Assembly: GCA_037893225.1 (NCBI GenBank)
Contig: JAZGUH010000533.1
Coordinates: forward strand, 1,240,001 to 1,304,000
Source: Hippasteria phrygiana
Lineage: Eukaryota > Echinodermata > Asteroidea > Valvatida > Goniasteridae
Length of the DNA: 64,000 nt
Direction of reading: 5' to 3'
This document shows positions 54,719 through 64,000 of this stretch, one piece after another. Both the position numbers and the translations under genes were made by a program. A model generated the notes under the pieces. It saw nothing but the letters and a program-made list of their open reading frames with translations. It was not told the DNA's origin and searched no databases. Positions within the stretch are counted from its first letter, which is position 1. Each line of letters starts with the position of its first letter.

Positions 54719-54756
54719 TACATGATGTCTGTTTGTCTTCCACACCCATTGTCGTA

Positions 54757-54833
54757 GCCCCACTGGCACTAGTGTGGCCGTATGCTGCACTATAGCGCAG
54801 CATATACAGGGCCACACTAGTAGTAGTGGGGCT
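54757..54833. repeat. 77-bp palindromic hairpin
   Basis: GTAGCCCCACTGGCACTAGT and its inverted partner flank a short centre with GCTGC/GCAGC arms. Located between foldback elements 3 and 4. No clear target duplication. Confidence 0.65.
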
Positions 54834-55698
54834 ACGCGGCAGTACCATCCATGCATATTGTATGTCGAAAAGGTTTATATTTTTTAAAAGGAAAATTCTA
54901 TGCCTAACGTTAACCCTACCCCTAGAACTATGGGGTTCCGACAGGAACCCCATAGGAAGACGCCGATTTTTCCCATAGGCTAGTACAGCAAGAATAAGAA
55001 CGTCATTCCCATGCAACACGTTTCTACATTTTTCGCCGTGAATTACTTCATGGCTGCCCCCCAAAATAATAATATGCCGCATTTACATCCTCACCTTGCT
55101 TGCGCCAAGTCAATTTCCGCCTGAAACGGGTCCAATATGCGGGAAAAAAATGACAAAAATCTGCAGTCGTTCCGAAGCGATCACACACACACACACCATC
55201 GAGGAAGCCGCACACACGAAGCTCCTGTTTTGCGGGGGGGCCGTGGGTCGGTCAAGTCATGATTATTCATCGAAAATTTGAAGCGCGGTACGGCATGCAA
55301 CTGCCGCGTGTCCGTTATATACCGTCTGCGACGACAGGCAATGCATGCAGACGGTATATAACGGACACGCGGCAGTTGCTAGTCTAGGTTCCAAGACGTT
55401 CTTAGCGGTGCGACGTATGGCGCGCACGGCCGGCCGACAGCGCCCTCTCACTACACACACACACGCCAAGGCCAAATCGCAAAGAACGTCTAGGGAATTA
55501 CGCAAGTTTTGCTCGCGAAATCGCGAGCAGAACTGTGTGGCATTTGCATGCGCGTGTGACGTAGCTGCATTATCGCATGTAAATAGCCAAAACTCACTAG
55601 TCTAGTTTCTGTACTCACGTCGGGTTTACGTGTACGTACGTATACGTGCAGGGCAGTACCAAGCCATTCGTTGTTTGTTGGAAACAGTTTCTGACCGC

Positions 55699-56138
55699 AT
55701 GGACCAAGCGATCGATTTTACAGCAACAAAACTGGACTTTGGAAAGCTAAAAAGTCATAAGATCAGTGCCATTCATCAATTTGTACGTAGCCATGATTTG
55801 TTTGTTAATTTACCAACGGGATTTGGCAAAAGTAAACATTTTCAAGCTGCTCCATTGGTCTTAGATTTCTTGAACGAAGCATGGAGGTGTTTCCTACCTC
55901 CATGAACGAAGTCAATGCAAACAGGAGAAAGCGCTGATTATTGTCGTCATGCCATTGAAAGCTCTGGCCGTTGATCAGTTACATCGTGCTGAACATCTGG
56001 GACTGAAATTGGCAGAGATAACGTCTGATATTCCAGATCACATTTTTGGAACAATCCGAAGATTTCTCAATCCTGTTTGCCAGTCCAGAATCACTCTGCT
56101 CAGAACGTTACCTGACTAGTAAGTTATTACTTAAACAT
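55699..56138 (+). pseudogene. RecQ-like DNA helicase fragment inside element 4
   Basis: Starts near MDQAIDFTATKLDFGKLKSH. It has helicase motif I LPTGFGKSK after a Q-motif-like region (KISAIHQFV, DLFVNLP), then in another frame LIIVVMPLKALAVDQLH (motif Ia region) and, in a third, ILFASPESL (motif following the DE box). The frame is broken by a 25-bp hairpin insertion at 55880-55904 and again near 56045. The later helicase motifs and RecQ-specific domains are missing. It is a captured or truncated piece of a host or transposon helicase gene, without function. Confidence 0.75.
55880..55904. mobile_element. 25-bp hairpin insertion with 7-bp target duplication
   Basis: CATGGAGGTGTTTCCTACCTCCATG-type palindrome flanked by AACGAAG on both sides (55873-55879 and 55905-55911), inside the helicase fragment. 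Confidence 0.7.
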
Positions 56139-56733
56139 GAGTTTTCTCCAGTGCGCAAGCGCGATTATTCGTTTGACCCGCCTGTTAAATTATGCATAAG
56201 CAGGTCGCGCGCGCTTCCTTGCGAAATGCCCAAGACGTTCTTAACGTTTTGGCCTTGGCGTGTGTTTGTGTGTAGTTAGAGGGCGCTGCCGTGCGCGCTG
56301 TACGTCGCACCGCGCTAAGGACGTCTTGGAACCAAGACTAGGCAGTTGCCTGCCGTACCGCGCTTCGAATTTTCGATGAATAATCATGACTTGACCGACC
56401 CACGGCCCCCCCGCAAAACAGGAGCTTCGTGTGTGCGGCTTTCTCGGTGGTGTGTGTGTGTGATCGCTTCGGAACGACTGCAGATTTTTGTCAATTTTTT
56501 CCCGCAAATTTGACCCGTTTCAGGCTAAAATTGACTTGGCGCAAGCAAGTTGAGGATGTAAATGCGGCATATTATTATTTTTGGGGGCAGCCATGAAGTA
56601 ATTCACGGCGAAAAATGTAGAAACGTGTTGCATGGGAATGACGTTCTTATTCTTGCTGTACTAGCCTATGGGAAAAATCGGCGTCTTCCTATGGGGTTCC
56701 TGTCGGAACCCCATAGTTCTAGGGGTAGGCTAA

Positions 56734-56838
56734 CCCTGCCAGACGCAGCACAGTGCATCTGTGGTGACAGCTTCACTTTGCTGCACTCTCCACACAAGTC
56801 AATGTGACAAAGTATGCAATCTGATGCGTCTGGCAGGG
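56734..56838. repeat. Small inverted-repeat element of about 105 bp
   Basis: ACCCTGCCAGACGCA and the inverted TGCGTCTGGCAGGGT bound a 75-bp unique centre. Abuts the target duplication of element 4. Confidence 0.6.
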
Positions 56839-56930
56839 TTTCTAGCCAAAATACACTGGAGGGTTAGGCCATGGTTAGGCATACCTCCATGGTTAGGGTT
56901 AAGTAATAAATAGACAGTAGTCGCTCTGAC

Positions 56931-56981
56931 CTGAGCCTGGGAAGGAGGAGCATGAATTCCGACGTATCCAGGATAAGCCAT
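56931..56981 (-). CDS. Sorcin/grancalcin-like penta-EF-hand protein, exon 1
   Basis: First coding exon of a host calcium-sensor gene. It encodes 17 residues beginning MAYPGY, the same opening as vertebrate sorcin and grancalcin, whose short N-terminal region precedes five EF-hands. The exon ends in a complete CAG codon followed by a GT donor (gtcaga), so its phase is 0 and joins directly to exon 2, which opens with Asp-Pro-Leu-Tyr-Gly. Family members translocate to membranes on calcium binding and modulate targets such as ryanodine receptors; that role is known for the family, not seen here. The glycine-rich stretch of the vertebrate proteins is nearly absent. The call rests on this exon plus exons 2 and 3 agreeing in order, strand and phase. 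Sorcin and grancalcin cannot be told apart from this fragment. Confidence 0.78.
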
Positions 56982-57408
56982 CTTAACGAATGGAAAGTAG
57001 CCACAAAGTACACTTTAACATCAAGGGCCTACTTCGGAGAATAACGTTAGGCATAGGGCAAAGATCGTTGAAGTGAAAGCTTTAGTTTAAACATGGAGAT
57101 TGCAGGTAGGAAACAGACGTACAGGACACTCCGCTGAAAAAGTGAAACAGGAAATAGTTCCTCATGGGAAAGGGCGCCCTCATGCTTCTGGTAGGTAAAA
57201 CTGTTTCCTGCAGTTCACAACGCGTACGATCGACGACGAAGATTTTGTGAACTGAATGACTCCTCCAAAAAATTTGACAAGGATTGGTCTTAACGCTTTA
57301 CCGTCTTAACAGTACATACTTCTTTCTCGCCTCCTTTTTTTTTTTTTTTTTTCGTTATTTATTCATTTATTCATTAATTCTGATATTCATTGAGCCTGTT
57401 CAGTATTT
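56982..57408. other. Region upstream of the penta-EF-hand start codon
   Basis: Probable 5' untranslated region and promoter side of the host gene (minus strand). I see no convincing TATA box and cannot place the transcription start. A T17-19 run lies at about 57337-57352. Confidence 0.35.
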
Positions 57409-57435
57409 CATGGAGGTAGATTTCCTACCTCCATG
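57409..57435. mobile_element. 27-bp hairpin insertion, second copy
   Basis: Palindrome with arms CATGGAGGTAG and CTACCTCCATG, flanked by AGTATTT on both sides (57402-57408 and 57436-57442; 8 bp if the next C is counted). Same family as 55880-55904. Confidence 0.7.
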
Positions 57436-58018
57436 AGTATTTCAACTGCGCATTTGCAGAATGACATTTTATCCTGAATGACCCGCCTGACCTAACGCGC
57501 GCGTGTGAACGCGTACGCAAAAGGTGGTCGCACAACGCGCACGTGTTAAATTTTGAACTAAATTCAATCAGAATAGGCGTTCGCGTAACATGGCGTGATA
57601 TTACGTCAGCAATTTTATCCCGAATAACCTTTGACCTTTGATTTACCGAACTGGCTTATTGTGGAGACCCACGTTTTGCAAATATAATTAAAAACAGTGT
57701 AACTTATTATGGCACAAAACTAAATTATTTCTCAGAGAAATTGATCATTAAACAATTTTACAAATCGAAAATATTGTTCGCTATTGTATTTATTTATTTA
57801 TTGTCATTTTATTCATCTTCAAAAACAGATTTTACCAGGTGTGCCTTTCAAGGGGCCGTCCATAAAGTACGTACGCACGAAATGCCGACTTGTTTTTAAC
57901 CCCCTCCCCCTGTACGCATGGCATACGCAGTGGCTCCAACCCCCCTCCCCCACCCCCCGGTACGCATACGCATTCCATATCTCTTTTTTACTTTTTAGAC
58001 TACCCTATTCTAGCATCA

Positions 58019-58656
58019 TTAAAGGGACACATTGCCTTCAAATGTCATGAAATTTTGCTGTTTGGAAATGTTCTTTATCTTTTATAAGAGTTGTTCATGC
58101 AAAAAAAACACTTATAATGTGTTGTAATTAGTGAGTAGTGATTATAAAACAAACAAATTGCCTCTGACTCCTGACATCTGACCTGCGAAACATAGACTTA
58201 TTTCCAGTAGTAAATACCACCGTCTAAATGCGCAAAATACGCTGTTAGAGTCTTTAGGCTGGCTCCGCAGCCAGTGGCCTTGTAAACCTATCAGATGATC
58301 GCCAGGTACCATTCTCTACCTCGCGACACATATCGCCAGCTAGCTGCGCGCCGTGCCACACACTATGAACATCTAACAAAAGAAAACCCACGCAGTCCTT
58401 TGTTTGTAACAAAGGACTGCGTGGGTTTTCTTTTGTTAGATGTTCATAGTGACAGTACATCAAAATGGCTCAACAGAATGTACTTCAACCAGCTGCGACT
58501 GGAAATACATTTTGTGGAGTCAAAAATTTGGTTCTACAAAATGGCGGACCGTTATTATGTGAATCTTTATATTCTACTTTTTAAAAAGCTTCCCAACCAT
58601 ATCCTTTTCAGTTTTATAGCCCAAATCACAAAATCCAAAGCAATGTGTCCCTTTAA
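58019..58656. mobile_element. TTAA-flanked MITE, copy with hairpin insertion
   Basis: TTAAAGGGACACATTGCCTT and inverted AAAGCAATGTGTCCCTTTAA termini. It matches 62675-63286 over most of its length but contains an extra 91-bp palindrome at 58361-58451. No gene; ORFs here are by-products. Confidence 0.82.
58361..58451. mobile_element. 91-bp perfect palindrome, CACTA-type termini
   Basis: Two 44-bp arms around a 3-base loop, beginning CACTATGAAC and ending GTTCATAGTG, flanked by ACA on both sides (58358-58360 and 58452-58454). The sister MITE copy at 63.0 kb lacks it and has a single ACA, so the empty site is known. CACTA ends and a 3-bp duplication fit the EnSpm/CACTA superfamily. Confidence 0.8.
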
Positions 58657-60488
58657 ACGTCACAGTACACCTGCTCTAGTCATCATGTCGCATCCAAAGA
58701 CTGAAATAGATCACAAAATGTTGACAGAAAAAAATTGCAAACATTGTTATTATTATGGACGCCCCCCTATGTTACTGACTGTCTGAAGTAGCTGTTATTA
58801 CTAGTGAAACAGTTGACAGAAATTAACAGGGGAACACTTCTCGAGTGGTGCAAAGTTTGATTTCATTTATTTTTCAGATGCTTCATTTAGCTAAGTTCAT
58901 TAAATCGTTCAGGTCCAACATGATGACTGTTACTTTATCATAAAAGAAAAACACCTCAACTACGAATACTTCCCGTGACAACAAAGATTATTTGTTTTCT
59001 TTTATACATTTATAATTTACATTTAAAACAATATTTTCCACCAATAAGGAATGCATACAATTTGATACCTGCCAACTTAAAAACCAATATCTCAACATTT
59101 CAATCTGGTTTTTACATGTGAAAAAAATTCAGTCCTTGATTAATTGATTGCATATTGGCCCGTCTCCTCGCCTGAACAACTAAATGGCATAGTACAAATG
59201 TATTCCCAGATAAAATCATGTCACTAAAACATGTAACTACATGTATTATAATGCAGGTACTTCCATAATATTATTTACCTATACCTACCCAACGCCAGGA
59301 GCGCCTCTCCCCACGGTCGAAAATAATGACATCATAGTGTTTCATTGGGCGCTGTACAAAAAGATACCCAGTGTACACACGTACACGTACGGCACGTACG
59401 TACATACATGTATACGTACGTACGTACCCGCCCGGCCGGCCATGTACGTATACGGCGAACGCCGATCCGTTGCACGCACGTACCGGTACCCGCAGTACTT
59501 GCACACGCACAGCTGCCCAACACGTCACAGTCCCAGCCCCGCCCCACAGCCGGCCGCGATTTTCTTCCCAAACGACATCCGAATGGAGTTAATTTCAGAC
59601 TTTACTTCCCTTTTTAAAAAATCCTCCGGAGCCACGAATTAGAATTTTTTTTATTTCAAACGTAATGAAATTTCGGACTTTATTTTCCTTTAAATTTGCA
59701 TTTTTCTACTTTTGTGGCTTTTCTGAGAACTTATGCCTCCCCAAACCTAACAAAGTAGGTTTAAAGAGTTTACGCATGGATTTGGCAATTTTAGAGAAGT
59801 TTTACTTTGGAGTCGCTTTCGCTCAGAATCAGAAAAGCTCGGGGTCAACCGCGTGTTTACAATCCAATCGTGTGACGTAGCTGCGTGGAGATAGATGACG
59901 TCACTATGCGAGTGCCCATTGTGTTTGCGTGCGTGCATGTGTGCTATGTGTTGGTTTTGTCCTATTTGTATTGTTCCTGGTGGTGCATTATTGCATGAAC
60001 GTTGCACTGATGAGTTTTTCATAATTGTTTTAATGAGGTCTTTGTGGAGCAGGAAGCTTACTTGTGTCTTATTCATCCATATTTTGGCACTGAAATTTGG
60101 GTGTGGAATTTGTGTGTGCGTGTACGTGGATTAGTGTGTGCGCGCCGCGAACATAGTCTGGTAACTGCATTGTATCTACCTCAATTTTATCGGGTCGCCG
60201 GGGGTGGACACAATTTTCGCTCTGGAATAATGGCAGAATCTAAGTGATGGCTCGTGGGAAGAGTATAGCGTAGATTCTGAAGATTTTCAGCTCCCCCGAA
60301 GACCGTTCGCTGCCCGCGCCCATGGCGCCCCGACACAAGTAATTTTTGTATCACGATGCCCACTAATACAATTTTTGCTGTTTAGACGCTGCCGGAAACC
60401 CCAACAATCGACCGGTAGCAATCTGTACTCTAAACATCATCAATGACCATTTTAATACATACTCGTGCCCTCTCCCTTTTCCGGAACT
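58657..60488. other. Intergenic DNA, no gene confirmed
   Basis: Contains an ACGT/GTAC-rich stretch at about 59375-59450. At 60243-60348 an open stretch (DGSWEEYSVDSEDFQLPRRP) ends in a possible donor and could be an exon of a transposon gene, but there is no second exon to support it. Confidence 0.4.
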
Positions 60489-61019
60489 TCACCTCCAGAT
60501 CGCATACGTCGACCGTCGCTTAAAAGGCGATGGTGTCGCGCTGCGTGGTCGATCGTGGCTGAGAGTGGGCCGCGTGATAGGCATGGGGAGTCCATGTAAG
60601 TGTGTCAGCTCAGTCCGCCCGCGCCCGGCGCCGGGCGCGGGCGGACTGGGCTGACACTTGCATGGACTGGGCCGGCCGGCGGTAGAACGGATTGAGCCTG
60701 CAGCCGCTGAGACTACGGTCCGGCGGAAAGCTGGGCATGGTGCCTTCAGCGTTGGTACTGCCAAAGGTTTCAGCCGGAATGGTACAATTATCCCGAGTCT
60801 GGCCTTCAGTGCTACAATTTCATCTTCACAGTCTTTCGTAAAATGTCCCTTACATATGTAAGACCATTTCGTCAGCCTAAAGTCAGATCGCGTTGTTTCC
60901 ACAAACCGGACCCACTGCCGTCGTTGTTTTCCATCAACTTTGGGGGATCTTAGAAAAGATAGGTTCGGATTTTTGTCCGTATTTCTTGTGCAGCCACCTA
61001 CCACACACGTTCTCGGCAT
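60489..61019 (-). CDS. THAP-type zinc finger ORF, 176 aa
   Basis: THAP domain in the first 67 residues: C5 and C10 in MPRTCVVGGC, FLRSPKVDGKQRRQWV with W36, and C56/H59 in YICKGHF. The expected spacing is kept. The rest is Pro/Arg-rich and runs through an 80-bp palindrome (60589-60668), so the true coding region probably ends or splices before that, near residue 90-100. The ATG lies immediately beside the tail of a LINE (61021 onward), which may have displaced its promoter or 5' exon. DNA-binding role is by family. Confidence 0.72.
   Translation of the reverse strand: MPRTCVVGGCTRNTDKNPNLSFLRSPKVDGKQRRQWVRFVETTRSDFRLTKWSYICKGHFTKDCEDEIVALKARLGIIVPFRLKPLAVPTLKAPCPAFRRTVVSAAAGSIRSTAGRPSPCKCQPSPPAPGAGRGRTELTHLHGLPMPITRPTLSHDRPRSATPSPFKRRSTYAIWR
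60589..60668. repeat. 80-bp near-perfect palindrome, GC-rich core
   Basis: Arms of about 40 bp (AGTCCATG(T/C)AAGTGT... GCGCCCGGC) with a 2-bp indel and two mismatches and no loop. Lies within the THAP ORF frame. Confidence 0.9.
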
Positions 61020-61020
61020 A

Positions 61021-62290
61021 ATACTTATTAACTTTAATTTATTTATTTATTTATTACATTTCTTTACCCAGGGTATGCCCAAACAGTTTAAAACTGGTTT
61101 CCATTGGGGCCCTGCATATTATTAGTTAAAACTGAATATTTACACATTCATACAAAATATTTAAACAAATACAATAATGTTTACACAAATAAATCAATTT
61201 TCTGTTAACTTTTCAACTCTCCAGAAGCCTATTCCTGATATACGGGATGGGCGAAAAACCCGCGAAAAAACCTTCAAGGGTGAAAAACAAGGGGAAATTC
61301 CCATCCGGCTCCAAAGTATTTTGGCAACCAAGTTTATAACTCCGCAGATCAGCGTAAATGACAGAAATATCACTGATAGATGGCTTTACGTAGCTCCGAT
61401 TTAAATGTACTTAAGGAGTTTATGGTTCTCATTTGTTCAGGCAGATTATTCCATATACTGGCACCACTCACAGCGAAACTTGTCACGTAGCATTCCTTTT
61501 TGGCGAAAGGAACTTTCAGTGCCATTTGGGTCGATTGTCGTGTTTCACGAATCACTGTAAGTGGTGTGAACAGATTTGTCATGTACAAAGGAGTCATTTT
61601 GTTAAGGCTTTTGAAAACAAAGATAGCCTTTTTGGACTGAACTCTTTCTTTAAAAGGAATCCAATTTAGTCTGGCAATCAGCTGAGGGGGTGAGGGAGGT
61701 ACATTTAAGGATTATCCGTGCGGCTCTTTTTAGACATTTGTTGAGGGTATTGTCGTGAGATATGTACCTTCCTCCCCACACCGTACAACAATACTCTAAA
61801 GATGGCATAACTAAACTTACAAAGAGTGTGTGCAGGCTGCTTTGGGGAACGTAATCACGAATTCTGTTTAACACACCCAATTTAGACGAAACAGTCTTCC
61901 TTACGTATTCAACATGTGTACCCCAACTTAATGTTTCATCAACAACTACACCCAAGCATTTACAATATTTCACTTTTTCGATAACCTTATCAGCAATGCA
62001 CACGTTCAGGTCGACGTTGGATATTTTCTGCCTTGAACCAATAAGCATACATTTGGTTTTGTTGGCATTTAATGCTAGTTTGTTTCTTAGGCACCAGTTG
62101 TGAATACTAGCAAGAGCTACATTTAAGTTCCTTTCTATTTCGTTAATACTAGAGGAGCTAACGTGGAGTCATCTGCATACATAAATAAATTGCAATTTTG
62201 GGGTATACAAGATGGAAAATCACTACTATAAACAATGAATAAAAGTGGCCCTAAGATCGACCCTTGTGGAACGCCTATGTCTATGGGCAA
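61021..62290 (-). mobile_element. 5'-truncated LINE fragment, reverse transcriptase C-terminal half
   Basis: On the minus strand, the sequence first encodes [16 protein letters not shown] and MYADDSTLA (the reverse transcriptase active site, intact). It continues with LNANKTKCMLIG, YCKCLGVVVDETLSW and MPSLEYCCTVWGG, then after a frame break with SGASIWNNLPEQMRTI, the usual LINE C-terminus. A frame break lies near 61650. The 3' end is a TAAATAAATA tail at about 61030-61060. Jockey/CR1-type clade by motifs. Truncated at the 5' side near 62290. Confidence 0.85.
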
Positions 62291-62674
62291 TACATTCGAG
62301 CTCCGAATAACTCCAAAAGTAAGCTAGGAAGGCCGTGAATTCGGCAAAAAATGCCAAGAAAGTACGACCAGCTGACGACGAAAATGTCATAAAACACACG
62401 CGTGGATGGTAGTACCAACACGCTGCAGACGCGGTGGCTGCACGGCGGGTAAGCGCACACACGTCATTAGGTCATATGCATACATTTGCACCCTATATAA
62501 TGACCTTTTCAGGAATTGAGACCAAACGCTCACTCCAAGGGGCAATTTTAGTCAATTTTTTTCAATGCAATAAATGTTAATCGTTCTTTACCAATTTGTA
62601 TTCGGTTAGAAGAATATACAAGCTATCTGAAAAGCCAATAAAGTGGAAACATGAAACTTGGTTTTCTTTCCTCT
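62291..62674. other. Intergenic DNA, no gene seen
   Basis: Ordinary composition, no recognisable feature. Confidence 0.45.
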
Positions 62675-63286
62675 TTAAAGGGACACATTGCCTTCAAATG
62701 TCATGAAATTTTGCTGTTTGGAAATGTTCTTTATCTTTTATAAGAGTTGTTCATGCAAAAAAACACTTATAATATGTTGTAATTAGTAAGTAGTGATTAT
62801 AAAACAAAAAAATTGCCTCTGACTCCTGACATCTGACCCGCGAAACATAGACTTATTTCCAGTAGTAAATACCACCGTCTAAATGCGCAAAATACGCTGT
62901 AAGAGTCTTTAGGCTGGCTCCGCAGCCAGTGGCCTTGTAAACCTATCAGATGATCGCCAGGTACCATTCTCTACCTCGCGACACATATCGCCAGCTAGCT
63001 AGCTGCGCGCCGTGCCACAGTACATCAAAATGGCTCAACAGAATGTACTTCAACCAGCTTCGACTGGAAATACAACTGGTGAACATGGTCCGCCATTTTG
63101 TGGAGTCAAAAATTTGGTTCTACAAAATGGCGGACCGTTATTTGTCACGAAATTAAACAAAGACCACGCAATTTGAAGGGATAGTGATGTGAATCTTTAT
63201 ATTCTACTTTTTAAAAAGCTTCCCAACCATATCCTTTTCAGTTTTATAGCCCAAATCGCAAAATCCAAAGCAATGTGTCCCTTTAA
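62675..63286. mobile_element. TTAA-flanked MITE, copy without hairpin insertion
   Basis: Same termini as 58019-58656. It lacks the 91-bp palindrome but has an extra stretch GGTGAACATGGTCCGCCATT near the middle and a tail GTCACGAAATTAAACAAAGA absent from copy 1. Confidence 0.82.
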
Positions 63287-63573
63287 AATCGGAACCAAAT
63301 CCGTAATTTCGCACGTAACAGCGCGAACAAATAATGTGTACGTAAAACAAATAATGAAAACTAAATGAAATAAATTTTACCGAATCTGCTCGTAAAAAGA
63401 AAATTATCGCCGATTTTTTAAGGGAAAATGGGGGTTCCGAAAAAAATCGCCGATTTTAAAAACGATATCGGCGATACTCGATTTTTCGATTTTATGAATC
63501 ATGTAGCCGATTTCGATTTTTGGGCGGCGAATATCGCATCATCGCGATTTTATCGCCGTATCGCCCAGCCCTA
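63287..63573. mobile_element. Partial hAT-like MITE, one end
   Basis: Reverse-complement match to the left end of 6252-7517, ending ATCGCCCAGCCCTA. The other end is missing; the TTAA-flanked MITE abuts it. Confidence 0.7.
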
Positions 63574-64000
63574 GTACTGGACAAGCATGAGATTTTTCAG
63601 ACTTTTGTCTAAAATCAGACTTTTTGAATCTCAGAGAAAGACATTGTTACAACTTCTGGGATTGGAAGTTTTGGGTTGGGTTTCTTTAACGGGTATCCGG
63701 GTTCCCGTATTTTTGTCAATCGGTCACCCGGTTCTTTTACTACCCGGTTCTTTTACTACCCGTAAATGCACACCCCTAAGGCGTGATGGGTGATGTAACA
63801 TTTGCAGAGTCAGGTTGCTGGCTTTAGCTAGGTAGCGATCGCTGGTGGGGATTAGGGCTGTGCGTTCACGGTAATTTTGGATCCGGTTACCCGAACACCA
63901 CACTGGTTCGGTTCTCGGTACCCGAAATTGGATTGTTCAGAAGAAAAAAACACTGTCTAATGTAATGTCCTTGTGTGCACCGTGCGGCCGCTAAGGCCCC
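63574..64000. repeat. Further hAT-like termini at the window edge
   Basis: TACCCGGTTCTTTTAC is duplicated in tandem at about 63725-63765, near an end-like TGCACACCCCTAAGG. A new terminus-like TTAGGGCTGTGCGTTCACGG begins at about 63852 and runs off the window. Confidence 0.4.

Larger units (their letters stand above)
54917..56727. mobile_element. Mutator-like element 4, 1.8 kb, carrying a helicase fragment
   Basis: Termini as in element 1 (TACCCCTAGAACTATGGGGT), arms of about 500 bp, flanked by 9-bp repeats CGTTAACCC (54908-54916) and GGCTAACCC (56728-56736) that match at 7 of 9 positions. The left arm contains an extra hairpin at about 55303-55375. Between the arms lies a RecQ-like helicase fragment. 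Long arms, 9-bp duplication and captured coding sequence are the features of Pack-MULEs. Confidence 0.75.
9482..56930 (-). other. Giant first intron of the penta-EF-hand gene
   Basis: Inferred from the phase-compatible exons 1 and 2. At about 47.4 kb it is filled almost entirely with mobile elements: a Polinton, Helentron-like arrays, MITEs, hAT-like and Mutator-like elements, LINE fragments and minisatellites. The plus-strand genes inside it run antisense to the host transcript. Confidence 0.7.

Noticed and set aside
59241..59642. Overlapping ORFs at 59.2-59.6 kb on both strands
   Set aside because: Generated by ACGT/GTAC-rich low-complexity sequence; no domain.
60243..60348. Possible exon with DGSWEEYSVDSEDF
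   Set aside because: Only one open stretch with a weak donor; no partner exon or known protein match.
1..64000. tRNA, rRNA or bacterial operon features
   Set aside because: None recognised by eye; the gene block at 19-34 kb is a Polinton, not a bacterial contaminant, as shown by its target duplication in animal repeats.

Overview
This window reads as animal nuclear DNA, most likely from a marine invertebrate bilaterian; I cannot name the species. The reasons are spliced exons with GT-AG borders, abundant short DNA transposons with clean target-site duplications, LINE fragments, THAP zinc fingers, minisatellites, and a very high density of ACATGTA-type words.

Host gene. Three minus-strand exons encode the start of a sorcin/grancalcin-like penta-EF-hand calcium sensor: exon 1 at 56931-56981, exon 2 at 9443-9481 and exon 3 at 5524-5593. 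Later exons must lie beyond the left edge. The 47 kb between exons 1 and 2 is therefore one intron, and nearly everything else in the window sits inside it or its neighbour.

Centrepiece. A 15.7 kb Polinton/Maverick virus-like element occupies 19107-34840, with inverted terminal repeats of 202 and 248 bp and a TAAGT target duplication. It carries a protein-primed family B DNA polymerase, an rve integrase, an A32/FtsK-HerA-type packaging ATPase, a probable double jelly-roll major capsid protein, two tandem penton-like minor capsid genes, a Cys-rich protein, a large conserved protein of unknown role, and a block of small membrane proteins. The polymerase, ATPase, capsid and several small genes are broken by frameshifts or stops, so this copy is probably dead, while the integrase, penton 1 and the 535-aa gene are intact. 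I find no adenovirus-type maturation protease. One membrane protein has an overlapping -1 frame tail holding both PPxY and PSAP late-domain motifs.

Nesting. The Polinton sits inside a 0.45 kb MITE, which sits inside a long array of degenerate Helitron/Helentron-like units (17.99-18.68 kb and 34.87-42.2 kb; a reverse-oriented set lies at 9.95-11.1 kb). An uninterrupted MITE copy at 35048-35494 gives the empty site. The array units repeatedly carry a CTCF-like motif, CRE palindromes and an ETS-like inverted repeat.

Right side. 43.2-47.9 kb has a SAP-like ORF, a THAP ORF and a truncated LINE. 47.98-49.72 kb is a hAT-like element. 52.0-56.7 kb is a cluster of four long-inverted-repeat elements with 9-10 bp target duplications (Mutator-like); the largest carries a broken RecQ-like helicase fragment. 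57-64 kb holds TTAA-flanked MITEs, a CACTA-type hairpin insertion, a second THAP ORF and a second LINE fragment.
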